A DNA stretch of 64,000 nucleotides from Sphingomonas crocodyli (GCF_004005865.1 NZ_SACN01000001.1:1116001-1180000); one strand, 5' to 3'. Numbered from the stretch's first letter, positions 49,700 through 61,513 are shown. Notes: a model not told the origin generated them from the letters alone. Made by a program: numbers and translations.

Positions 49700-51901
49700 A
49701 TGACGCAAGCATCTCGAAACACTATGCGGGCCAAGTGCCTCGCGGCCCTTCTGGGGTCGGCGACGCTCGTCTCGCCGGTCTGGGCGCAACAGGCGACCGC
49801 GCCGGCCGCCGAAGATCAGGCGACCGAAGGCGAGGGCGAAATCCTCGTCACCGCCGAACGTTATGGCGGCACCGTCCGCACCACCCCGGTTTCGGTGACG
49901 GCGATCAGCGAGGGAGCGCTGATGGAACGCCAGGTCCGCGATGTGCGCGACATGGTGAACCAGGTTCCGGGCATCGTGCTGTCGCAGGCGACCGCGGGTT
50001 CGAGCCAGATGAAGATCGTCGTGCGCGGCGCCGGCACCGAAACGGGCGGCATCCGCGCGAACGGCACCGTCGGCGTCTATATCGACAACGTCATTCAGCC
50101 GCGCCCGAACGGCGCCTTCTTCGACTTCTTCGACGTCGATCGTGTCGAGTTCCTGCGCGGCCCGCAGGGCACGCTGTACGGGCGCAACACCTCGGGCGGC
50201 GCGATCAAGCTGGTGACCAAGAAGCCGTCCTACGACTGGACCGGCGCGGGCCAGCTCAGCGTCGGCAATTTCCAGGCGCGCGAGGCGAAAGCCTATCTCA
50301 GCGGCCCGTTGATCGAAGACAAGCTCGCCTTCTCGATCAGCGGCCTGCACCGCCGTCGTGACGGCTTCATCTTCAGCCTCGACGAAGATCGCCGCGTCGG
50401 CGATCTCAATCGCAGCGCCGAACGCATCAAGCTGCTGTTCGAGCCTGACGAGAAGCTGACGTTCGAGCTTGCGGCTTATGCGATGCAGGATCGCTCCGAC
50501 AGCACCGTGCCGCTGCCGCTGATCGCGCCCGTCGGCGTGGTGGATCCCTATGCCACCCCCAACCGCGATCTGACGGTGAACGAAGTCGTCGCCAATTATT
50601 ATCAGCGCATCTATCAGCGCGGCGTCACGCTCAACGCGACCTATGCGATCACCGACGACCTCGAATTCGGCCTGATCAGCGGCTATGGCCGGCTTCGTCA
50701 GGTCAGCCTGGGCAATGACGGCTTCCTGACGGCCGCGAAGGTTGCGGCCAATGGCGGACGGCTGGTCGTCGCCAATGCCGACCGGGTCGAATTCAAGAGC
50801 AGCTGGTACACGCAGGAAGCGAACCTGATCTACACGGGTGAGCGCCTGAAGGCCGTCGGCGGCGTCTATTATTTCTACGAAAAGGGCACGCAGCAGGGTG
50901 CACGCAGCGGCGCCCAGACCGATGATGCCGCGAACAAGGTGAAGGCGCCCGCCGTCTTCGGTCAGGCGACCTACACGATCGTCGACGGCCTCAGCGTCCT
51001 TGCGGGCCTGCGCTATACGCGGGAAACGACCGACTATCTCGCGCTCACGATCGGCTCGGCCGCCGGCACGCAGTTGGGCAAGTCGACCTATTCGTCGACC
51101 ACGCCGAAACTGGGTGTGAACTGGGAGGTCAACGACCAGCTGTTCACCTATATCTCGTGGACGCGCGGCACGCGCAGCGGCGGCTTCAACTCGCGCGATC
51201 CGATCACGGCGGTTCTGCAGCCCACGCCGTTCGGCGCGGAATTCGTCGACAGCTACGAACTGGGCGCGAAGCTCAACATCCCCGAATATCGGTTCCGCGT
51301 GAACGCGACGGCCTATATCGCCGATTATAGCGATCTGCAGCTTTCGACGATCATTCCGAACACCGCGTTCATCGCCACGCTCAATGCCGGCGCGGCGCGG
51401 ACCTGGGGTCTCGAACTGGAGCCGAACTGGCAGATTTCGGACAGCTTCAATCTGTACAGCAACGCCGCGTTCAACCGGGGCAAATATACCAAGTCGTTCA
51501 CCTGCGGAAACCAGTTCGGCGTGCAGGTGGACTGCACGAACAGGAAGATCAAAGGCCTGCCGAGGGCCAAGGTCAGCGCGGGCTTCCGCTTCTCGCCGGA
51601 GATTTCGGGCGTGCCGGGCAAGTTCACGCTCAACGGCGTCTGGGATTACACGTCGAAGGTGTACAACAACATCGCGAACGAACCCGAACTGGTTCAGACG
51701 CCGAAGCTCAACCTGTTCAACGCCTCGGTCGCGTGGCGTAGCGACGATGGCCGGTGGAACGCATCGCTCGAAGGGCGCAACCTCGCGAACAAGAGCTTCG
51801 TGCAGGCAGGCCTGCTGAGCGCGAACGCGGTGCGGCCGATCGTCACCGGCTATGTCGGTGAGCCGCGTCAGGTGATGGCCCGCGTCGGTTTCTCCTTCTG
51901 A
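49700..51901 (+). CDS. TonB-dependent receptor
   Basis: A 733-residue receptor with a signal peptide (LAALLGSATLVSPVWAQQ), a TonB box GEILVTAERYGG near residue 47, a plug with VDRVEFLRGPQGTLYGRNTSGGAIKLVTKKP, and a barrel ending QVMARVGFSF. This is the common iron-siderophore-like sphingomonad group now often tied to small aromatic substrates. Its stop overlaps the start of the next gene, the first of three exported cupin-like proteins. It probably imports the cluster's substrate. Confidence 0.93.
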   Translation: MTQASRNTMRAKCLAALLGSATLVSPVWAQQATAPAAEDQATEGEGEILVTAERYGGTVRTTPVSVTAISEGALMERQVRDVRDMVNQVPGIVLSQATAGSSQMKIVVRGAGTETGGIRANGTVGVYIDNVIQPRPNGAFFDFFDVDRVEFLRGPQGTLYGRNTSGGAIKLVTKKPSYDWTGAGQLSVGNFQAREAKAYLSGPLIEDKLAFSISGLHRRRDGFIFSLDEDRRVGDLNRSAERIKLLFEPDEKLTFELAAYAMQDRSDSTVPLPLIAPVGVVDPYATPNRDLTVNEVVANYYQRIYQRGVTLNATYAITDDLEFGLISGYGRLRQVSLGNDGFLTAAKVAANGGRLVVANADRVEFKSSWYTQEANLIYTGERLKAVGGVYYFYEKGTQQGARSGAQTDDAANKVKAPAVFGQATYTIVDGLSVLAGLRYTRETTDYLALTIGSAAGTQLGKSTYSSTTPKLGVNWEVNDQLFTYISWTRGTRSGGFNSRDPITAVLQPTPFGAEFVDSYELGAKLNIPEYRFRVNATAYIADYSDLQLSTIIPNTAFIATLNAGAARTWGLELEPNWQISDSFNLYSNAAFNRGKYTKSFTCGNQFGVQVDCTNRKIKGLPRAKVSAGFRFSPEISGVPGKFTLNGVWDYTSKVYNNIANEPELVQTPKLNLFNASVAWRSDDGRWNASLEGRNLANKSFVQAGLLSANAVRPIVTGYVGEPRQVMARVGFSF

Positions 51902-52998
51902 TGCGCAAGGCAGGCCGATCGGCCGTAACGGCGGGGGGCGTAAACGCCCTCCGCATGGGACTGTGCCTGTCGGCCTGCCTGCTGGCCTTGCCTGCCTATG
52001 CCCAGTCGTTCGGGCCGCCGACCGTCAATCAGGCGCCGCCCTTCGCGGTGCCGGAGGAAGGTTATGCGGTCGAAGGGCGTCCGGGTAAGCCGGGGTCGGG
52101 GTTCGTGCTTCACTATACCCCGAAGGAGGTTCCCTGGGAGGCGTTCGAGGCGCCGGGTATCGGCGGCGGGCTGCAGCGCAAGCTGATGAGCCAGTCGCCC
52201 AGCATGGGGGCGATCGCGCAGATCACGGCGGTGCCCGCGGGCTGGAGTCAGCCTGCCGGCTATGACGATGTCGATAATGAGATCATCCTGCTCGAAGGCG
52301 ATCTGAGCATCGGCGACGAAAAGCTCACGCGCTATTCCTACAGCTTCATGCCCGCGGGCGTGGCGCATGGAGCGACGACGTCGCGGCAGGGCGCGGTGAT
52401 GCTGCAATGGTATAAGGGCGTGCCGAAGTTCGTCGCGTCCGCCAACAGCAAGGCCGGCGCGCGTCCGGCGGCGCGCATCCGCGACTGGAACCAGTTCGAT
52501 GCGGCCTGGTATGTGGGGGAGCCTTTCCCCCATTATCGCACCGGCGGAAACTTTCCGGGTGCGCTCCACAAGCTCATCCGCAAGGATCCCGATACGGGCG
52601 AAATGACGTGGATCACCTTCGGGTCGAGCATCCCCGCGCCACCCAGCGGCAAGCCGAGCAATTTCGGCGGGGGCTATGAAATCCATCCGAGCTTCGAGGA
52701 ATATTTCCTCCTCGAAAAGAGCGACGACACCGTCATCGGCGAATGCCTGGCGCAGGGCGAAACCCCGGTTACCTATGGCGGCCACACCTATTGGTGGCGC
52801 CCGGCGGGCGTCGCGCATGGCGGCCCGCTGAGCCGCGGTTCGAACGAGCCGGGCTACACCATCTCGATCGTCCGTACCGGCACGCCGCTGTGGGCGACCT
52901 ATGTCACCGACTGTTCGTACAAGACCGGCCTCGAATATCTGCCGGAGGGTTGGCGGAAGTACGATTATGACGTGCCGCGATACGAAGTTCACGACTGA
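51901..52998 (+). CDS. Exported double-cupin protein (DUF4437-like), paralogue 1
   Basis: A 365-residue protein with a signal peptide (CLSACLLALPAYAQ) and FGPPTVNQAPPFAVPEEGYAVEGRPG just after it. Two cupin-like halves follow, each with a KLPAGW-like strand and GDLSIGDEKLTRYSYSFMPAGVAHG, then GECLAQGETPVTYGGHTYWWRPAGVAHGG with conserved His. DUF4437 members have this arrangement; metal binding is likely, function unknown. The ATG overlaps the TonB receptor stop (TGATG). Confidence 0.75.
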   Translation: MRKAGRSAVTAGGVNALRMGLCLSACLLALPAYAQSFGPPTVNQAPPFAVPEEGYAVEGRPGKPGSGFVLHYTPKEVPWEAFEAPGIGGGLQRKLMSQSPSMGAIAQITAVPAGWSQPAGYDDVDNEIILLEGDLSIGDEKLTRYSYSFMPAGVAHGATTSRQGAVMLQWYKGVPKFVASANSKAGARPAARIRDWNQFDAAWYVGEPFPHYRTGGNFPGALHKLIRKDPDTGEMTWITFGSSIPAPPSGKPSNFGGGYEIHPSFEEYFLLEKSDDTVIGECLAQGETPVTYGGHTYWWRPAGVAHGGPLSRGSNEPGYTISIVRTGTPLWATYVTDCSYKTGLEYLPEGWRKYDYDVPRYEVHD

Positions 52999-53032
52999 AA
53001 TCAGAGTGTTACGTGTTAGAATCTGACGATTT

Positions 53033-53049
53033 TGCGGTCGATAACCGCA
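53033..53049 (+). other. Small hairpin between paralogues 1 and 2
   Basis: TGCGGT-CGATA-ACCGCA in a 70-base, AT-richer gap, followed by GATATTTTGG. It could protect the upstream message or slow transcription; no proper T-run. Confidence 0.35.
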
Positions 53050-53068
53050 GATATTTTGGGAGCTGCCA

Positions 53069-54016
53069 ATGCCAATAAGCAATCGACTTCGATTGGGCCT
53101 GACCCTGTGCAGCACTGTGCTGCTGGGCACGTCGGCCCTTGCGGCGGATATCCGGATCCCGGAATCGCGCGATCGTGCGACCGAGTTCGTGGGCTTCGTG
53201 CAACCGAGCGTGCTGCATTTGCGCCCGCTGGTCTTCCCCGGCCTGCCGACCGCCGAGTTCAAGCAGCTGAGCTTCGACGAGAAGACCGGCGCGCGCACGA
53301 TCCTGGCGAAGCTGCCCGCAGGCTGGAAGCAGCCGTCGGGCTATCACTCGGCCGATCTCGAGATGTTCGTCGTCGAAGGCGGACTCAGCATCGGGACCAA
53401 GCCGGTCGGCCGCTATGGCTATGCTTATTATCCCGCAGGCTATGCGCACAGCTACGGCACCGAAAAGGGCGCGACCGTCCTGATGTTCTGGGCCGGCGCG
53501 CCGGATTATACGGCAAGCGCGAAGTCGAAGGCGGGCACGAAGGCGGCCGACGCGATCGATGGCCTTGCCTATAACGACATCGCCGTCACCGGCCCGGCGA
53601 GCCTGCCGAAATATCGTGACGAGCCGGTTATGAAGAACTCGCCCGTCCATGTCCGCCTGCTGCGTCTCGATCCGAAGACCGGGCAGAAGACGTGGATCGC
53701 GATGTCGCCGGGCGGCTATCCGGTGATGAGCGGGGAGGGCGATCTGCCGCTCTGGGCGTCGAGCAAGAGCTGGCAGGAGGGCTATATGCTCGCCGGCGAC
53801 ATGACCGTCGCCGAATGCCTGCCGGAAGGGCAGGTTGCGGGCACCTATGGCACCAACGGCTATTTCTTCCGTCCCGCAGGCACCGCGCATGGTGGTCTGA
53901 GCCAATATTCGGACAGCTTCGCGGTGTGGCTCTACCGCACCGGGCCCGGCCATTGGGAAACCTATCGTAACCAGTGCGTCGAGCCGGCTGCCAAGGCGGC
54001 GGGAGGTGCGAAATGA
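53069..54016 (+). CDS. Exported double-cupin protein (DUF4437-like), paralogue 2
   Basis: A 315-residue protein with a signal peptide (LGLTLCSTVLLGTSALAA). The two cupin-like repeats are AKLPAGWKQPSGYHSADLEMFVVEGGLSIGTKPVGRYGYAYYPAGYAHS in outline and MTVAECLPEGQVAGTYGTNGYFFRPAGTAHGG. It is the most diverged of the three and lacks the FGPPTVNQAPPF segment. It overlaps paralogue 3 by four bases. Confidence 0.72.
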   Translation: MPISNRLRLGLTLCSTVLLGTSALAADIRIPESRDRATEFVGFVQPSVLHLRPLVFPGLPTAEFKQLSFDEKTGARTILAKLPAGWKQPSGYHSADLEMFVVEGGLSIGTKPVGRYGYAYYPAGYAHSYGTEKGATVLMFWAGAPDYTASAKSKAGTKAADAIDGLAYNDIAVTGPASLPKYRDEPVMKNSPVHVRLLRLDPKTGQKTWIAMSPGGYPVMSGEGDLPLWASSKSWQEGYMLAGDMTVAECLPEGQVAGTYGTNGYFFRPAGTAHGGLSQYSDSFAVWLYRTGPGHWETYRNQCVEPAAKAAGGAK

Positions 54017-55146
54017 AGCTGCGCGCGAAATTGTGCCTGACCGTGGCACTTGCCGCCGGCGCGACCGTCGCCGCGCTGCCTGCCTTCGCCGAACAGTTCG
54101 GCCCGCCCACCGTCAACCAGGCGCCGCCCTTCCCGGTGCCCGAAAAGGGCTATGAGGTCGAAGGCCGTCCGGGTCTGATGCACAACATCCCGAACATCGA
54201 GTTCGTGACGTGGGAGGCGTTTCAGGCGCCGGGAATCACAGCGGGCCTGCAGCGCCGCCTGCTTAGTCAGTCGCCCAGCATGGATGCCGTCGCGCAGATT
54301 ACCTACGTTCCCGCCGGCTGGACCCAGCCCGCCGGCTATGACGAGGTCGATAACGAGATCGTCGTCCTCGACGGCGATCTGAGCATCGGCGACGAAAAGC
54401 TGACCAAATATTCGTACAGCTATATGCCCGCGGGTCTGCAGCATGGCGCGACGACGTCGCGTCAGGGTGCGGTGCTGCTGCAATGGTATAAGGGGGCGCC
54501 GAAGTTCGTCGCGTCGGCCACCAGCAAGGCCGGTGCCCGCGCCCATGCCCGCGTGCGCGACTGGAACCGCTACAAATATACCTGGTATGTCGACGATCCG
54601 TTTCCCGCTTATCGCCAGGGCGGCAACTTTCCGGGCTATCTCCACAGCCTGATGCGGCGCGATCCCGATACGGGCGAGATGACGTGGATGACGTTCGTCT
54701 CGGGCATCGCCGCACCGCCCAGCGACAAGCCGGGCAATTTCGGCGGCGGCGCCGAGGTCCATCCCAGCTTCGAGGAATATTATATTCCGGAAGGCACCCG
54801 CGTCGCGACCTCGGACGAGCGCGGGCCGACCAAGGCGAAATATGGCGGCGAGTGCGTCGAAGGCGGCGTCTCCTCCTACAAGCGGGGCACGCGCGGCTAT
54901 TTCTGGCGCGCGGCGGGCGTCGCGCACGGCACGGTCGCGCAGGCGCCTCCGGGCGAGAAGGATGGCGACGGCAACCTTGTAAAGGGCAATGGCGAGGCGA
55001 ACTGGGGCTGGACCCTGGTGCGCACCGGAACGCGCCTGTGGGCCACCTACGTCACCGACTGCACCTACAAGACGGGCATCGAGTACAAGCAGGGTGACTG
55101 GCGCAAATATGATTATGACGTGCCGCGCTACGTGCCGCACGAATAA
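54013..55146 (+). CDS. Exported double-cupin protein (DUF4437-like), paralogue 3
   Basis: A 377-residue protein with signal peptide (LCLTVALAAGATVAALPAFA) closely similar to paralogue 1: QFGPPTVNQAPPF, PAGWTQPAGYDEVDNEIVVLDGD, GDEKLTKYSYSYMPAGLQHG, and the shared end DCTYKTGIEYKQGDWRKYDYDVPRY. An insertion near residue 310 (QAPPGEKDGDGNL) is absent from paralogue 1. It is the last gene before a strong terminator. Confidence 0.75.
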   Translation: MKLRAKLCLTVALAAGATVAALPAFAEQFGPPTVNQAPPFPVPEKGYEVEGRPGLMHNIPNIEFVTWEAFQAPGITAGLQRRLLSQSPSMDAVAQITYVPAGWTQPAGYDEVDNEIVVLDGDLSIGDEKLTKYSYSYMPAGLQHGATTSRQGAVLLQWYKGAPKFVASATSKAGARAHARVRDWNRYKYTWYVDDPFPAYRQGGNFPGYLHSLMRRDPDTGEMTWMTFVSGIAAPPSDKPGNFGGGAEVHPSFEEYYIPEGTRVATSDERGPTKAKYGGECVEGGVSSYKRGTRGYFWRAAGVAHGTVAQAPPGEKDGDGNLVKGNGEANWGWTLVRTGTRLWATYVTDCTYKTGIEYKQGDWRKYDYDVPRYVPHE

Positions 55147-55170
55147 GGGTTTCAGCAGGCGCATATGACT

Positions 55171-55196
55171 GGGGCCGCTTCGGCGGCCCCTTTTTT
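55171..55196 (+). terminator. Rho-independent terminator
   Basis: GGGGCCGC-TTCG-GCGGCCCC forms a perfect 8-bp stem with a TTCG loop, followed by six T. It closes the receptor and cupin operon. Confidence 0.94.
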
Positions 55197-55394
55197 CGGC
55201 CCAGCCGTCGTCGCGCCCTCGGCGTGACGTCGCGATCCCCGCGGATCGCAGGCGCTTGTCGCCGTGATGATCTGTGCCCGCGCGACATCGCGCCAGCAGC
55301 CGAGCCGATAGGCTATCGGCTCGATATCGCCGTGCCGTCGGCAGGCCGCACGCAGCGACGTTTCAATATGTTGGAACCCCGGTGACGGGGTGTG

Positions 55395-55484
55395 TGGCGG
55401 AGAGGGTGGGATTCGAACCCACGTTACGGTTGCCCGTAAACCGCATTTCGAGTGCGGCGCATTCGACCTCTCTGCCACCTCTCC
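55395..55484 (-). tRNA. tRNA-Ser (anticodon CGA)
   Basis: On the minus strand a class II tRNA folds: acceptor GGAGAGG / CCTCTCC, anticodon arm CCGCA-CTCGAAA-TGCGG with CGA, a long variable arm (TTTACGGGCAACCGTAA), T arm GTGGG-TTCGAAT-CCCAC, and an encoded CCA (55395-55397). It reads UCG serine codons. Confidence 0.97.
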
Positions 55485-55608
55485 GCAGAGGTCATCTCCG
55501 AGCCACAGGATGGCCCGTCCGGTCGATGGAGGCGGCGCTCTAGCCCAAGAGTTTGGGCTTGCCAAGCCCGTGCTTGCATGTTGCGCCATCCACCCTACAT
55601 TATCCCTT

Positions 55609-56004
55609 GTGATAGAGAAGAATCTGCCTTCCCCGCCCGCGCCGGACAGCGCGATCATCGCTGGAATCGCCGTTCCGCCCATTTCGCACGCCCGCTTTGC
55701 GATCGGCGATGTGGTGCGCCATCGGATCTTCGAGTTTCGCGGCGTGGTGTTCGATATCGACCCCGTCTTCGCCAATAGCGAGGAATGGTACGAATCGATT
55801 CCCCAGGACATGCGCCCGGCCAAGGACCAGCCCTTCTACCATCTCTTCGCGGAGAATGATGAAGGCAGCTATGTCGCCTATGTCAGCCAGCAGAACCTGG
55901 TGCGCGACGACAGCGACGAACAGATCGAGCATCCCGCAATTGCCGGGCTGTTCGATGGATTCGTCGACGGCCGCTACCATCTGAGGCGCGAACACCGCCA
56001 CTAA
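55609..56004 (+). CDS. hspQ: HspQ / YccV-like hemimethylated-DNA-binding protein
   Basis: The conserved domain is clear: ARFAIGDVVRHRIFEFRGVVFDIDPVFANSEEWYESIP, KDQPFYHLFAENDEGSYVAYVSQQNLV. HspQ assists Lon-dependent proteolysis in enterobacteria, and YccV lowers DnaA levels. I place the start at the GTG at 55609, giving 131 residues; no good ribosome site is seen there, so the start is uncertain. It lies between tRNA-Ser and the ribosomal protein genes. Confidence 0.88.
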   Translation: MIEKNLPSPPAPDSAIIAGIAVPPISHARFAIGDVVRHRIFEFRGVVFDIDPVFANSEEWYESIPQDMRPAKDQPFYHLFAENDEGSYVAYVSQQNLVRDDSDEQIEHPAIAGLFDGFVDGRYHLRREHRH

Positions 56005-56091
56005 GGGTGCGAAGACTCCATCCGGGGATGTGAGGACTCTGGCGGGACTCGGCAAAGCTGCGTCAAACGCGGGAAATGCTGAATCTCTTCG

Positions 56092-56120
56092 TTGACAATC
56101 GGCCGCTCTGCCCATAGGGA
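56092..56120 (+). promoter_or_regulatory. Sigma-70-type promoter for rplU-rpmA
   Basis: TTGACA (56092-56097), a 17-base spacer and TAGGGA (56115-56120), about 80 bases before the rplU start. Confidence 0.7.
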
Positions 56121-56198
56121 GCCGGTCTTTCCGCGTGGAGGCAGATGGCCAAAAGTCATCACGTTCGCGCTAACAGCTTTGAAGAAGTGATGAGGGCC

Positions 56199-56495
56199 AT
56201 GTTCGCTATCGTGCGCACGGGCGGCAAGCAGTATCGCGTTGCCGCAGGAGACAAGATCGTCGTCGAGAAGATCGTGGGTGACGCGGGCTCGACCGTGTCG
56301 CTGGACGACGTGCTCCTCGCGGGCGAAGGTTCGGACCTGAAGGACGTTTCGGGCCTGACCGTTTCGGCCGAGATCATCGCGCAGGCGAAGGGCGAGAAGG
56401 TCATCGTCTTCAAGAAGCGCCGCCGCCACAATTATCGCCGCCGCAACGGCCACCGCCAGCAGCACACGATCCTTAAGATCACGGCAATCGGCTAA
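56199..56495 (+). CDS. rplU: 50S ribosomal protein L21
   Basis: A 98-residue L21: [25 protein letters not shown] at the start and [31 protein letters not shown] at the end. L21 binds 23S rRNA and L20. The ATG at 56199 gives the universal N-terminus; an in-frame ATG at 56145 would add 18 unrelated residues. rpmA follows 29 bases later. Confidence 0.97.
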   Translation: MFAIVRTGGKQYRVAAGDKIVVEKIVGDAGSTVSLDDVLLAGEGSDLKDVSGLTVSAEIIAQAKGEKVIVFKKRRRHNYRRRNGHRQQHTILKITAIG

Positions 56496-56524
56496 GCCCG
56501 CGAAGCGAACCAGGAGTCTAGACA

Positions 56525-56794
56525 ATGGCACATAAGAAAGCAGGCGGTTCGTCGCGTAACGGTCGTGATTCGGCCGGCCGTCGCCTTGGCGTCAAGAAGT
56601 TCGGCGGTCAGGAAGTGATCGGCGGCAACATCATCATCCGCCAGCGTGGCACCCGCGTTTATCCGGGCGTCAATGTCGGCATGGGCAAGGATCACACGCT
56701 GTTCGCGCTGACCGACGGCCGCGTCCGCTTCCACGATGGCAAGCTCGGTCGCAAATTCGTCAGCGTCGACGGTCTGGCCGAAGCCGCCGAGTAA
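56525..56794 (+). CDS. rpmA: 50S ribosomal protein L27
   Basis: An 89-residue L27 beginning [29 protein letters not shown], the tail that reaches the peptidyl transferase centre, and [27 protein letters not shown]. Normal length; standard rplU-rpmA pair. Confidence 0.98.
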   Translation: MAHKKAGGSSRNGRDSAGRRLGVKKFGGQEVIGGNIIIRQRGTRVYPGVNVGMGKDHTLFALTDGRVRFHDGKLGRKFVSVDGLAEAAE

Positions 56795-56810
56795 CCGGCG
56801 ATCCGAAATA

Positions 56811-56886
56811 CGGGTCGCCTTGAGGGCGACCCGAGCACCCACTCAGATGGGCTGCGAGGGGAGGGTCTGGAGACCGTCCCCTTTTT
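56811..56886 (+). terminator. Two hairpins after rpmA, the second a terminator
   Basis: First hairpin: CGGGTCGCC (56811-56819) with GGCGACCCG (56825-56833), no T-run. Second: GGGGAGGGTC (56858-56867) with GACCGTCCCC (56872-56881), one mismatch, followed by TTTTT. The second should stop transcription. Confidence 0.8.
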
Positions 56887-57013
56887 CGTGTTTCCCTCAC
56901 TTTCACATCCGTTTTCGGGCCTGATTTTTCAGGGCTGAAAATATTTGTCGCTTCCCTGTAACCTTTTGCGAGCAAAGGCGTTTTCGGGGCGGCGGAGAGG
57001 GAGAGAATCCACG

Positions 57014-57583
57014 ATGTTCGCACGGACTGAACGGCTGCTGTTGCGGCCGGCATGGAGAGAAGATGCACCCGCGCTGGCGGCTGCGATCGCCGATTTCGCG
57101 GTGGTCAGCAAGCTTGCCCGTGTACCCTGGCCTTATAGCCAAGCCGATGCCGAGGCGTTCGTTTCGGCAGAGCGTGGGCCTTTGCCCAATTTCCTGATCT
57201 TCGCGCGCACTGGCGCTTCGCCGCGGCTGATCGGCGGGATCGGCCTCGATTCGACCGATGACGGCGTCGAACTCGGCTATTGGATCGCGCGGCCTTATTG
57301 GGGTCTCGGTTTCGCGACCGAGGCGGGGCAGGCGGTGTGCGACATCGCCGATTCCAGCCTGCGTCTGCCGAATCTGGTCGCAGGCCATTTCGCAGACAAT
57401 CCGGCGTCGGGCCGCGTGTTGCGCAAGCTGGGCTTCGAGCCGACCGGCCGCACCGTGACGCGGACGTGCCGTGCGCGGGGCAGCGTGGAGCCTTGCGTCG
57501 AATATCGGCGCAAAGCCGGTAGTCGCGGCACGCCCCAGGACGGTGAAATGCATTATGATCGCGAGGATGCGCTGGCGGCCTGA
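57014..57583 (+). CDS. GNAT-family N-acetyltransferase (RimJ/RimL-like)
   Basis: A 189-residue acetyltransferase: TERLLLRPAWREDAPALAAAI, LIGGIGLDSTDDGVELGYWIARPYWGLGFATEAGQAVCD (acetyl-CoA loop region), and NPASGRVLRKLGFEPTG. It may acetylate a protein N-terminus or small amine. The position between rpmA and obgE is common in sphingomonads, to my recollection. GAGAGGGAGAG precedes the ATG at 57014. Confidence 0.88.
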   Translation: MFARTERLLLRPAWREDAPALAAAIADFAVVSKLARVPWPYSQADAEAFVSAERGPLPNFLIFARTGASPRLIGGIGLDSTDDGVELGYWIARPYWGLGFATEAGQAVCDIADSSLRLPNLVAGHFADNPASGRVLRKLGFEPTGRTVTRTCRARGSVEPCVEYRRKAGSRGTPQDGEMHYDREDALAA

Positions 57584-57714
57584 AATATGGCCGCCAGTAA
57601 TCGTCGACAGTAATCGCGCCAATTTGGTGACAGTCTCGGGTCTATCCTCTTTCACCGAAAGCCTCTAAAGCCGGCCAATCAGCGGCGGGGGCGGTCGCGA
57701 TTGGGGAAGTATCG

Positions 57715-58284
57715 ATGCCGCAGCAGCGTGCACGACTGAACAATGTTGAAATGCGCAAGGTGGCCCTGGAGGCCGCGTGCGGGATCCTGACCGACGAAGG
57801 ACCGCAGGCCGTGACGCTCACGGCCGTCGCAAAGCGCATCAGCCGCACCCATGCCAATGTGCTCCACCATTTCGGATCGGCCGAAGGGCTGCGCCGCGCG
57901 ATGGCCGAAACGATGGCCGTGCGCGTCGTCGGCACGATCGCGTCCGAAGTCCGCCGCATGCGCGAGACCGAGGATGATGCCCGCGCGGTGGTCGATCTGG
58001 TCTTCGACATCTTCGAACGCGAAGGGCTGTCGGCGCTGATGTCGTGGATGACGCTGTCGGGCGATCATGCCGCGCTGGCGCCGATCATGGAATCGCTCCA
58101 CGATCTGGTCGAGCAGCTGGGCGATCATCGCGGCGCTTCGGTGCGCCGGATCACGCAGGCGCTCGTCATGGGCGCGCTGGCCGACGGCCTCCTCGGCGCG
58201 CCGATCGCCAGCGCCCTCGATCTCCCGCGCGAAGCGATGCGCGAGACGATGGCGACCCAGATCAAGCATATGCGCGGCTGGTAG
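57715..58284 (+). CDS. TetR-family transcriptional regulator
   Basis: A 189-residue protein with a TetR HTH (RKVALEAACGILTDEGPQAVTLTAVAKRISRTHANVLHHFGSAEGLRRA) and a helical ligand domain. Its target is unknown; no divergent partner gene lies next to it. Confidence 0.85.
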   Translation: MPQQRARLNNVEMRKVALEAACGILTDEGPQAVTLTAVAKRISRTHANVLHHFGSAEGLRRAMAETMAVRVVGTIASEVRRMRETEDDARAVVDLVFDIFEREGLSALMSWMTLSGDHAALAPIMESLHDLVEQLGDHRGASVRRITQALVMGALADGLLGAPIASALDLPREAMRETMATQIKHMRGW

Positions 58285-58298
58285 CCACTCTCCCCACT

Positions 58299-58380
58299 CG
58301 TCATTGCGAGCATAGCGAAGCAATCCAGTCCGCAGTTCGGAGTGGATTGCCGCGTCGCCTTACGGCTCCTCGCAATGACG
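58299..58380. repeat. Intergenic palindromic repeat
   Basis: CGTCATTGCGAG at one end pairs with CTCGCAATGACG at the other; the interior GAAGCAATCCAG...TGGATTGC also pairs. This is a widely distributed repeat type (CGTCATTGCGAGCgnAGCGAAGCAATCCAG), here between TetR and obgE. Confidence 0.85.
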
Positions 58381-58431
58381 AATAAGGGGTAGGTTGTCGC
58401 CAAGGCTTCAAAATCCGGCCAAATCGTATAA

Positions 58432-60610
<2,179 letters not shown>

Positions 60611-60614
<4 letters not shown>

Positions 60615-61513
60615 GGATAGCGGTCACCGGCGGCACCGGCTTTCTGGGCGGGCACGTCCTGCGCGTCGCGGCGGAGCGGGGGCATGCGATTGCGGCGCTC
60701 ACCCGCCGTGCGCAGCTGCCGCGCCCCAATGTCGAATGGGTGCCCGGTACGCTGGAGGATGCCCGCGCGCTGATGGATCTGGTCGAGGGCGCCGACGCGG
60801 TGATCCACATTGCGGGCGTGATCAACGCGCCGACGCTGGCCGGCTTCGTCGAAGGCAATGTCACCGGCACGGCGACGCTGGCGACGGCGTGCGAGGGCGT
60901 GGGCGTGAAGCGGTTCATCCACGTCTCGTCGCTGTCGGCGCGTGAGCCGGACCTGTCCAACTATGGCTGGTCGAAGGCGGCGTCGGAGGCGATGTTGCGC
61001 CAGTCGTCGCTCGACTGGACGATCGTGCGCCCGCCCGCGATCCACGGCCCCGGCGATCGCGAGATGCTGGAGCTGTTCCGGCTGGCGAAGAAGGGGTTTG
61101 TGCCGCTGCCCCCGCGCGGCCGCCTGTCGATCATCGCGGCGCAGGATCTGGCACGGCTGCTGATCGATCTGATCACGGCCGGCGAGACGATCGACCAGAT
61201 GTACGAACCCGATGACGGCGCGGCGACCGGCTATGGCCATCGGGAGTTCGGCAAGATGCTGGGCGAGGCGGTGGGCAATCCCCGCGTGATCGCGCTGCCC
61301 GTCCCCCAATTCGCGCTGCGCCTCGGCGCCTTGTATGAAGAGGCGCGGCGCGGCCCGAAGGCCAAGCTGACCCGCGATCGCGTCGCCTATTTCTGCCACC
61401 CCGACTGGGTGAGCGCGAAGCGCCCGCCCGCAAGCCTGTGGACCCCCGAACTGCCGGGGCTGGTGGGCCTGAAGGCGACCGCCGAAGCCTATCGCAAAGA
61501 GGGCTGGCTCTAG
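60611..61513 (+). CDS. NAD(P)-dependent epimerase/dehydratase (atypical SDR)
   Basis: A 300-residue protein with the Rossmann start RIAVTGGTGFLGGHVLRVA, VIHIAGVIN, and a Y-x3-K at NYGWSKAASE. The form is that of the extended/atypical SDRs, acting on nucleotide sugars, quinone-complex assembly or similar. The start is GTG overlapping the proB stop by four bases. Substrate unknown. Confidence 0.87.

Noticed and set aside
56145..56198. Longer L21 start
   Set aside because: An in-frame ATG follows a GGAGG only three bases away and would add 18 residues not found in L21; the standard start at 56199 fits the family.
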